From Eutreptiella sp. 'Long Island Sound 2002' (Eukaryota; Euglenozoa; Euglenophyceae; Eutreptiales; Eutreptiaceae): 64,000 bases of DNA. Below are positions 53,645 to 61,681 of this stretch, in pieces. The stretch lies in the NCBI GenBank assembly GCA_964036045.1, contig OZ038391.1, forward strand, positions 40,103,232-40,167,231, given 5' to 3'. The notes beneath the pieces are model-generated. The model had not been told where the DNA came from. It saw only the letters and a list, made by a program, of their open reading frames with translations, and did no database searches. Numbering within the stretch: position 1 is the stretch's first letter; each line of letters begins with the position of its first letter. Made by a program: the position numbers and the translations under genes.

Positions 53645-55456
53645 ATGCAGCGCTTCCTCACAAAGGGAGGCCAGTCCATGAACGACGCTCTGGCTGCAGT
53701 GGTGTCGCAGTCCCAGAGCAAGAAGGTCTCCACCAGTTCTAAGGCCCGTCAATACAAGAGCTCACCGCCGAGGACTTGGCTAGAGTGGACGCCGTCGCAA
53801 AAGTCCCTTTGTGTGCAACTGTTCCTGGAAGGTTACTGGAACCACGTTGTGCTGCGTTACGGGTGTCAAGCGCCGCCCCTTAACACGCTTCGCACCTGGG
53901 CTGGCAAGGTGTAGGAGGGTGAGCCACTGGAAGGGTACGGCACCAACTCAGTTCTCAGCCGCACAGAGGAGGAGACCATTCTGAAGTTCATCAAAGAGTT
54001 GAAGTATGAGGCTGCCGTGATTGACCTGGACACCATTGCGGCGCTTGGAAGAACAGTCGCTGAGAGGTCTCGTGGGCCTGGTCTTGCTCCTGTTGTGGAC
54101 CGCCAATGGGCTGCAAACTTTGGTCACAGGCACAAGATGGGTTGTCTCAAGAAGGTCACGACTGAGCGGCTGCCTTCTACAGTGTCTGACTTAGCGCTCG
54201 ACAACAAATGGAGACGTGAATTCTTGGACCTCGTTGAGCAGCCTCAAAAGTATGGTGTGCGTATCCCTGAAGGTGAACCCCAGTCGCTGCTGCCATGGGC
54301 GCAGTTTGGCCTGGACGAGACGCCCCTCCAGTACGCGCCCAAATTGCGCGGAGGGTATGCAGCCGGAGACAAACAGGTCAGACACTACAGCAGCGCTGAC
54401 AAGCGACAGGCCACGACCACGCCTGTGGTCAACCGTGAAGGCACCGTAAAGGTACTACAAGTGTTGCACAGAGGAAAGACAGGGCCCTGCCATGCGCGTC
54501 TCGACCTGCCTCAGGGCCTGCCATCCTACATGCACGAAGACCACGCGGAGAAGAAGTGTCAGACTGGCGAAACGTTCAAACGCCTGATGATCAAGGTCGA
54601 CACTGAAGTTGCGAAGGACAGACGCGACCATGGCGTGGCGCAGAATTACCCATGTGTCGTCATCATGGACTGGGTTGGAAGCCATCTCGACGATGACGAG
54701 TTGAAGCGCGTCTACGACGCTGAAATAAGGCTGGCAAACTTATACTATTTTGTGGTGCGGCCACATATGTATGTTTTCTTTGGCCGCGCTCGTCGCAGCC
54801 ATGTCAGCAATGTTGGCGATCAGGTCATCAATCCAGGCATGAGAGCATGGTTGCGCGACAGACTGAAGCGTCGCCACATTGACCATTGCCTGAAGATCCA
54901 CGATTGACTGCTGCCAAAGCACTCCAAGCTGGATAGCAGCGAGCGTACGATGAAGGCGCTCCTTGTAACTTGGCTTGCTGAATGGGCTGCATCCCCTTTG
55001 ACAACCACACACATCCTCAGCAGCTGGAACATGGTGTTTACAGAGGTGCCAGTGACAGAATCTGTAGATGATGTGAACCTCCCCTGCCCTTCAGTAGCCA
55101 TCCCCATGCCTGCACCTTTGCTGTCTGTTGTTCCTGGTCATGTTTCAGATTCAGAGGAAGCCTCAGAGGCACAGGCAGAGGCAGATGAAGCCTCTGGGGC
55201 AGAGGTGGAGGACATCGTTGACGTCCTGTCAGTCCCAGGCACACCACCTGTACAAACAGCAGCAAAGAGGAGGGCTGAGACACGGTTGGACAGACTTGCC
55301 AAAAGGTTTCGTGCTGCACCACGTGATGTACATGCTCAGCGTGTGGCCAGGGAGAACAGGCAAAGGGCAAGGGAGGCCCGGGAGGCAGTGCAGACTTCGG
55401 ATGATGAAGGCACTCTGAGCTGTGCAGTGATGCTTACCATGAGTGAAAGAGAGTAG
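53645..55456 (+). pseudogene. pogo-like transposase (P2), two in-frame stops
   Basis: A 604-codon frame starts MQRFLTKGGQSMNDAL and is broken by TAG (53912-53914) and TGA (54905-54907; the P1 copy has Gly there). The N-terminal helix-turn-helix-like region (TWLEWTPSQKSLCVQLFLEG) and a CENP-B-like second DNA-binding region precede the catalytic core. First Asp in FGLDETPLQYAP, second in VVIMDWVGSHLDDD, third probably in NVGDQVINPGMRAW. The C-terminus is acidic then Arg-rich (RLDRLAKRFRAAPRD). With both stops read as sense it would be full length, so it died recently. Confidence 0.9.
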
Positions 55457-56090
55457 TACCTCCTGTTTCCTCTTGAATAACAGCGAATCGATCAAATTGA
55501 ATATGTGGTTCATCCTTTGCAACAGCGACATGTCCCTCAAAGGGCAGTGAAGTCTGTAGGGTTGGACGATTTGCACACGAGAGCACTTTTTTTTTGTGGG
55601 CATTTTTCCTAATTCACGCGAGTTGCGCACAGCAATGGTGGTTCATAAAAAAGCAGGAACTCTGACGACATCAGAGAAGAAAAACAATGTAAAAAAAACA
55701 GGATTTTCAACATAGAAGTCAGTGACAAAAAAAAACAAACAATATTTCAGCAGGTAAAAAAAAACGGCATTTTGAATGCAGGAGTGAGTGACAAAAAGAA
55801 ACAGTGTAGGTTTTTCAGCACAAAAACGAGAGCAGGTTTTGAAGAAAAAAAAGAGATAAAACATTTTACACAAATAGCAAGAGTGCAAGGTGTAGAAAAA
55901 AAAAGTGTAATGTTTTGAAAAAGCGAGGAGAGAGAAGTAGTACCAGTGTTGTACAAATACAAAGAAACATTAAGATATCAAAAGAAGAGGATGTGGGTAC
56001 CAACCTTTACATGGAAAAACACCAGCCTTTTACCAACCGCTGCATGAAAAACACGTCTAAAATCACCTTTTACCAACCGCTGCATATATG
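55457..56090 (+). other. 3' non-coding region of P2
   Basis: A/T-rich with many A-runs and repeated phrases (ATTTCAGCAGGTAAAAA, TTTTCAACATAGAAGT). Two copies of CCTTTTACCAACCGCTGCAT occur in the last 85 bp and may bind the transposase. No gene. Confidence 0.7.
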
Positions 56091-56110
56091 AACTATTACC
56101 ACCCCCGGTA

Positions 56111-56416
56111 CAAGGGGCTGCCAGCCCTATGGAAGTTGAAGGGGAACTCCCCGACATGAACGCCGAGGAGATGGCTAAGGAGGGCTTCTACATGGTGAAG
56201 TCTGTCCTACGCCACCGCTATCGCCAGGGTTGGCGCTTCCTCACCCTCTGGGAAGGGTTTGGAGTCGAAGAGGCCACCTGGGAGCCCTTCTCTGCGTTTG
56301 TTCTACCTGAGGGACGCCTAAACTCAGGTCTGGTTGACTACTTGTCTCAGAACAACCTTGGTGAGTTGCTGAGGCTCTCTGAGACGCTTGCCTCCGAGAC
56401 TAAAGCTAGGGACTGA
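56111..56416 (+). pseudogene. Element D pol, chromodomain piece after P2
   Basis: It reads GAASPMEVEGELPDMNAEEM, then GFYMVKSVLRHRYRQGW and FGVEEATWEPF to TKARD-stop. The chromodomain is complete and is followed by D's 3' non-coding region. Confidence 0.9.
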
Positions 56417-56925
56417 ACCTTACCCCTAAGTGCGCTACGTATATCTATGTGTGTCTCACTTCTCTCCCGGGCGTGGCTCCCGGAGACCGGGCTTCGCTGA
56501 TGTCGGACCGAAGGTCCTAGTCAGGTACTGGTACCACTCCTATGGCGCCCAATCTCTGTGCTGGCGCCTATCCTTGGGGGAAGACGGCAAAAGCCCTACC
56601 TACTAGAGGGGAGGGGTGGCCAAGTGTGCTAAGGGCATACAAAACGCCCATTTTTGCTAAAGGCCAAAAGCTAACGCACTCCCCTGCCCACGAGGAAAAG
56701 CAAGCGGGACAGGAGACACCACTACACTACACACCCTACCTACAGTGGCACCATCCTGGTGGGCGAGCACTTCTGCAACTGGCTCAAGCCCCAACTCAGG
56801 ACTACCACTCCTACACGCACACTCTACTGGGTGTGGTTGAAGATCAAGTCGTGGGTCCTAATGACCCTCCTGTGAAGAAGACAAGAGAACACAGCGCTGC
56901 TAAGCAACTGTGGCCTAACAGGGGA
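56417..56925 (+). other. 3' non-coding region of element D (partial)
   Basis: It aligns with the reverse complement of 3530-4039 in A. It carries the accessory-type frame 56542-56934, which shares PVKKTREHSAAKQLWPN with A and C. It is cut at 56925 by L3, where A continues with CGCAACAACGCG. Confidence 0.8.
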
Positions 56926-57510
56926 GGTAGGTAGGTAGGTATCTTCGGGAGCACGGGATGCCTCCTTTGACATTGCAGGAAGAAGGTCTTACCAAGGGGA
57001 CGTCCTGTCCCTCCCACTGCCCTATGTCAGGTGCCTGTTGAGCCGCTCCCGCATGTGCTTGGGAAGGCATTGTCGCGGCCACCCGGTCCATGTGTCCCAG
57101 GTGGGAGGGTGTCCCCACATGTGTCCATGGGTAGGGCCACATGCCCCCTCCTTTGAACGGCAGCTGTCGGGGGCTGCCCAGCCGTGTGGAGTATCTCTCA
57201 CCACGAGGGGTATTGCTCCCGCTTGTCTACGGTACGACTGCCTCATCCTTGTGGCTTGAGCTGCGGGGCCACTCTGCTTGGCAGGTGACCCCCTCCTGGA
57301 CTGTGTACCGGCTCGCCTGTCACCGGTTGCTTCCATGGCTCCGGGGGACGTTTGCCATGGTCCCTGATGCAGCCTGGCCGGGCTCGGACCAGTGGCCTTG
57401 GAGTACCGCTCCTGCCACTGGCCCGGTGGGTCGGCTGGGTCGCCCCAGTGCGTCCGACCCATGGGGTATTGGTTCTTTCCTGTCCCTCGGCCGCCCTACG
57501 TGTGTGCAGT

Positions 57511-57690
57511 GTCCTGGGCCGCTGGGCTCCTGTTCACCGGTGTGCCCGCGCGGTTTGCTGTGTTGCGTCTGCGGTGTCCTGGGCCAGCTGGCTCCTGTTC
57601 ACCGGTGTGCTCCCTCGGTGTGTTGTGTTGCATGTGCGGTGTCCTGGGCCACTGGGCTCCTGTTCACCGGTGTGCGTGCTGTGTGCGTTG
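57511..57690. repeat. 65-bp tandem repeat in L3
   Basis: Units start with GTCCTGGGCC at 57511, 57576 and 57641 and share CTCCTGTTCACCGGTGTGC. Period 65 bp, nearly three copies. Confidence 0.88.
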
Positions 57691-58102
57691 CGCGTGTGCC
57701 ATGGGTGGTTGTGTCCCTCTTCCTCCCCTGTAATTTTTTTTTTTTGGGAAAAAAAAACAAACAAAAAAGAGAAAAACAGGGGCGCGCGTACACTGCAGGC
57801 ACAGGCATGGGCAGCTGGTGCGGCGGTGCTATAGCGTTGTGTCCTCTGGTGTGTGTCGTTGGTGCTGTGACGGCGGTCGCGCCCCAGGGGTGCGGCTCGC
57901 GCGTCCTGATGTACACGGGCTTGGGTCAGGGTGGGTTTGGTGAGGTGTCTCTTTGCTTCTGGGGCTGGCTGGTTAGGCGGCTGTGTGGGCTGTGGGTGTG
58001 GGCTGTGGTTACGTTGTTCCCTCGGCGGGCTTGGTTAGGAGTCAAGGGTTAGCGGTTTCGGGGTGTGGCTCGGGTTTGATTTGTGCTTGGGTTCTGGCTC
58101 GG

Positions 58103-59161
58103 TTAGGCGGTTGCGACGGTAGCGGGCCTGGGTTCGGTGCCTTTGGGCGTAGTCGTGATCGTTGTCGTGTGCGTTGGCTTCCTTCGGCGTCCGGTTCGTT
58201 TGGTGATTTCTGGGCGGGGCCTGGCGTGGCGCCCCGTGGTGGTGGTTTGCTGGGTAACGGGGTTAGGTGGCGGCGCCGCTGGACGGGGGGTCAGGCGCGT
58301 CGTGTTGTGTGGCGCGCAGGGCTCCTGGGGTGCTGTGGGTGTCGTCGGTGTCGGTGCGCCAACGCTTGTGGGGTGGTGAGGGGTTGTGTTTGTGCGGGGC
58401 TGGGCTTTGGGTGATGTCCCACAAGCGTTGCCATCTCGCTGCGTCTCCTGGAGGGTCTCCCGCAGGCGCCTGAGGACATACGGGTGGTCCTGGGGCGCGG
58501 GGAGGTTGCGGGGGTGGACTCCCAGGGGGTGGAGCGCATCGGCCAGCATGGCTTCCCATGCGGCCTGCGGCATCCACCCCCCCACCGGCCGGAGGCGGCA
58601 GTTCTCCACCGACCCCTTGCGGGGGCGATGGACCAGGCCCTCGAGGGAGGGCTCTCCCCGGGCCCACTTCCGCAGCTCCCAGAGCTGCGTGTGGGTCCAG
58701 CGCTGCCACCACTGTTCCTGGGCGGGCCTGCGGTCTTGGGCGGAGGAGTGGGCGTGGGTGGGTGTGACGGGGTCGTGGGGACCGGTGGCGGTGGCGAGCC
58801 TGGGGGATTCCTCGTAGTCCTGTTCCGTGGGGGTGCGTGGGGAGTGGGGGCGCGCGCGGATGTGGACCCGCGGGTGTGCGCGCACGGTCTCCGCCTCGGG
58901 GTCGGGCGGGGACTCGCGGCGGCGGCGGTAGTGGGGCATGCGCTGTATGTGGGCTGTCATCCAGGGTTGGTAGGGGGGCGGGGACGCTGCTGGCGGACCC
59001 TGGCGTCGTTCTGGCCTGGTCGGGGGCGGTCCGTGGGCCTGGGGTGCGGGCTTTGAGAGGTGGCGGGACGAGGTTTGAGGTTTGAGGTTTGATGTTGCGG
59101 ATACTAGACGCCTTTCGGCCCCGGGGGGCCACCTGGTCGGGCCAGGTGATATCCTCCCCAC
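58103..59161 (-). CDS. Hypothetical protein frame in L3
   Basis: A 352-codon minus-strand frame, Arg/Pro/Thr-rich at both ends, with a more protein-like centre (LWELRKWARGEPSLEG, AAWEAMLADALHPLGVHP). It could be a first ORF of a non-LTR element or a chance frame in GC-rich DNA; an overlapping frame of similar length (58263-59186) argues for caution. No known domain is recognised. Confidence 0.25.
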   Translation of the reverse strand: MGRISPGPTRWPPGAERRLVSATSNLKPQTSSRHLSKPAPQAHGPPPTRPERRQGPPAASPPPYQPWMTAHIQRMPHYRRRRESPPDPEAETVRAHPRVHIRARPHSPRTPTEQDYEESPRLATATGPHDPVTPTHAHSSAQDRRPAQEQWWQRWTHTQLWELRKWARGEPSLEGLVHRPRKGSVENCRLRPVGGWMPQAAWEAMLADALHPLGVHPRNLPAPQDHPYVLRRLRETLQETQRDGNACGTSPKAQPRTNTTPHHPTSVGAPTPTTPTAPQEPCAPHNTTRLTPRPAAPPPNPVTQQTTTTGRHARPRPEITKRTGRRRKPTHTTTITTTPKGTEPRPATVATA

Positions 59162-60784
59162 CGGGTCCTAGTGGGGGGCCCTCCAAGACGCACCTCCTGC
59201 CTGGTGGCGGAGTCCCCCGGGTTCACAGAGCTCGGAGCCCCGTCCTTCCCCGGCGTCCCCGTTTCGCCACTCCCCGGTCAGTGCATCAATTCGCAGCCGT
59301 GGCTGCGGGCGCTTACCCACTGCGTCGCCCCCCTAATGCGTGGTCGCCCGGGGCGCCGGCGCCGCCGGGCCCGTGCTACTGGCTTGTCGCCAGTGGGACC
59401 CCCTTGGGCTGGCGCGGAGGCTGCCTAGCCTAGGGGTCGGGGCGTGGCGCTGTGCGCCACTACTGCCTTGGCGGGTGCAGTGTCCCGTCTGTGTGTGCGC
59501 GGCGCTCGCGGCCGGTTCGGGGGGGTTCGGGCCGGTACCTGGTGTTGTGTCTCACCTGTTTCCCCCTTCCCGCCCCGCGTGTTCCGCGCTGCGTGTGGCG
59601 GGCCGTCCCGTCCGGGTGTCCCTTACCCTCGCTCGCTGGTACGCCATTCCATGCGGTCTGTGCGTTCCGCGCGCTCGGTCCGGTTGCCCTTCCGGTAGTC
59701 CCCGCGTGTCCCTTTCGTGTGTGTGCGCTCGCGCTCTCGCGGTGTCCGCTCCCCCCCCCGCTGGGTGGTGTGGCGCGCGCATCCCGCGTGGTCCCGGCAC
59801 TGGGCGCTGGTAGGGCCGTTCCACGTGTTCCGTGCCCCTCCGCGTGTCCTGCCCCGGTCCCGTGCTCCGTCTGGCGTGCTTGGGGGGGGGCGGTCCGGTC
59901 CCGGTTCCCCCCTACTTGGCTTGGGGTTGTGGGGGCGGCGGCAGGGCGTCCCCGGGGGGGTGCCTTCGACCGTTGCGTGGGGCGTCTGGGGTCTTGCGCT
60001 CCTCCTCCCCCGACTGCCCGTCCACTGGGTGGGCCGTCAGGGTCCGCGTTGTGGGCGCGGGCGTGCGGTTGTGGGGGCCCTGCTCTGTTCCTGTGGGGGC
60101 TGCTCGCCGCGGGGCGGGTCCATGGCGTTCTTATGCTGGGGGGCGGGCTGGGGGGGAGGGGGGGGGCGTGCGCCGTTTCCTCCGGCTGTGCGGCCGGGGC
60201 GGGGCCTGTAGGGCGGGGGGTCGCTCTGCCTCTTTCCGTCCCTCTGCCTTCCCTGGGCAGGCAACAAAGCGGGCGTCACTGGCGTTGTGCTGTCCATGGG
60301 GGGCGTGGCCCCCCATACCACTCCGGTGCGTGCTCACCCGGCTTCTCTGGGTACGATCTGTGCGGCGTCCCTGTGCGCAGGCGTGGGCCCGCTTGTTCTT
60401 CGCGGCCCCCATGTGAGCCGGCGGCTGGAGCGGGGGGGCGGGTCACACTCCGGCTCCCCTCTGGGGCGGGGGGGGCCCATCCCCCCTGCCTCGGGGGGTG
60501 GGGGCCGGGGCCCCCGCGGCTGGCGGGCTGGTGGGGGGGCGGGGGGGGGGGTGTCGCGCCGCGGCCTCCCTGCTCTCGTTCGGGGCGGCGGCCTGCGGTA
60601 CTCCTTTCTGGCTCTCTCCGTGTCGCCGGCGCGCTCCCTTCCGGCGCGCGCGTGCGGTCGGGGCTGAAGTGCCGCCCCGGGGTGGGGGGGTTGAGGGGCG
60701 GCCCGTGGACCGCTCCCCCGGGGGCCCCAGCTGACCTGAAACCCCCCCTCTGTCACCTCGGAGTGGGCTGTGGTTACGGGAGGG

Positions 60785-61581
60785 AGTAAGAAAAAGTGCT
60801 TTTCCAATGCTTTGAGGCATACTCTAGTTGTATTAGAGATGCACTGAGCATCCATGCATTACTATCTTAGTATTGGTCCAACCAAAAGTGGTGATAACAC
60901 ATTTTGACCTATGGAACCAAACACCCAATCAGGATATGGAGTGGACCCCTTAATCCCCTTTCAATCTGAAGTAAAACATCTTTTCCTGAGTTGACTGAGC
61001 ACTGACATACCTAAGGTAGAGCCTATGAATTTATCTATGTTTTTCCATGAATTCTTAGCTATCCTAGTGGTATGCACCCTAGGGGGCTGGGCACCTCTTT
61101 TTGAGAGGTCCTGGGTTCAATTCCTGGTCAGCCTAGCTAAGTAGGAAGATCCCATGTGACATGGCAGTGACCTCATCGCCACATGCCCTGCCACCTCAGC
61201 ACATATGGGACCCAAAACAAAGAGTGCACATCTCCTGAGATGGCACTATGGAGAGAGAGTGACCTTGGGGCAGTTTTCTAACTCTTTTCCCAAAACATTT
61301 CAGCTATCTTTGTGAATATGCATTTATTTGTGACCTGAGTTGCAGTTTCTGTGAATATCCAATCATCTTTCACTGTTTACACTGCAGCCCTTCATGCTTT
61401 GATCCTGACTCCTCTTCTCTTTGCATACTATTGGCTTGGGCTATCCTGGAGTGACTTGGAGTGACTGTATTTCATCAAAACAAAGCTTTTCATCTCCAAA
61501 AACAAGCAGCAGGAAACCCTACACCAACAGCAAGCAGCAGGAGAGGCAAAACACAGTGCTGAAAACACTATAAACTTTTCT
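60785..61581 (+). repeat. 5' LTR of element E
   Basis: 797 bp, AGTAAGAAAAAGTGC to CTTTTCT. tRNA-like segment 61054-61141 with perfect acceptor-type ends, hairpin arm and box B. Confidence 0.93.
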
Positions 61582-61596
61582 GGTAGCAAGAGGCAG
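61581..61596 (+). other. Primer binding site of element E
   Basis: TGGTAGCAAGAGGCAG directly at the LTR end, as in A, B and D. Confidence 0.75.
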
Positions 61597-61681
61597 CCTG
61601 TCTCTGCGCACCGGCAGCATCCCCGTGCCGTACATCCAGTGCGCCGAGTACGGGCAAATATAAGCTGAAGGGTGAAAGAAG

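Larger units (their letters stand above)
53366..56108 (+). mobile_element. P2: complete pogo/Tigger-like DNA transposon
   Basis: 2743 bp with 18-bp terminal inverted repeats, CAGGGGGTGGTAATAGTT at the left (53366-53383) and its complement with one mismatch at 56091-56108, and TA duplication (53364-53365, 56109-56110). Removing it restores the retrotransposon sequence GACC-TA-CAAGGGG seen in A and B. Subterminal repeats with ACCGCTGCA occur near both ends. This is a textbook IS630/Tc1-mariner/pogo structure. It is inactive because of two stop codons in the transposase. Confidence 0.94.
43977..56925 (+). mobile_element. Element D: Ty3/gypsy chromovirus, plus strand, interrupted by L2, P2 and L3
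   Basis: The order is 5' LTR 43977-44764, primer site, gag 44865-47360, pol from 47361, chromodomain ending 56416, and the 3' non-coding region to 56925, where L3 begins. It is inserted in C's pol with C in the opposite orientation. The 3' LTR is not in the window. It is dead: three gag stops, two pol stops, a frameshift at 52010-52015 and mutated RNase H. It resembles A in gag but C in the integrase junction, so it may be a mosaic. Confidence 0.93.
56926..60784 (-). mobile_element. L3: large GC-rich insert with (TACC)n tail
   Basis: It begins with (GGTA)4 at the junction with D's 3' region, as L1 and L2 do, but the adjoining sequence (TCTTCGGGAGCACGG) is different, so it is another family or an unrelated end. 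Very GC-rich throughout, with an A/T-run island at 57728-57776. On the minus strand a 352-codon frame (58103-59161) contains WTHTQLWELRKWARGEP and GGWMPQAAWEAMLADAL; I do not recognise it. The other long frames on both strands are probably GC-driven. The right end may be an E-interrupted continuation, since element E starts at 60785 and no target repeat is visible before it. Confidence 0.5.

Noticed and set aside
59452-60789. A 445-codon plus-strand open frame in L3
   Set aside because: Extreme GC content suppresses stop codons on all frames. The product is low-complexity (Gly, Arg, Pro, Cys), overlaps long frames on the other strand and runs into the LTR of E.
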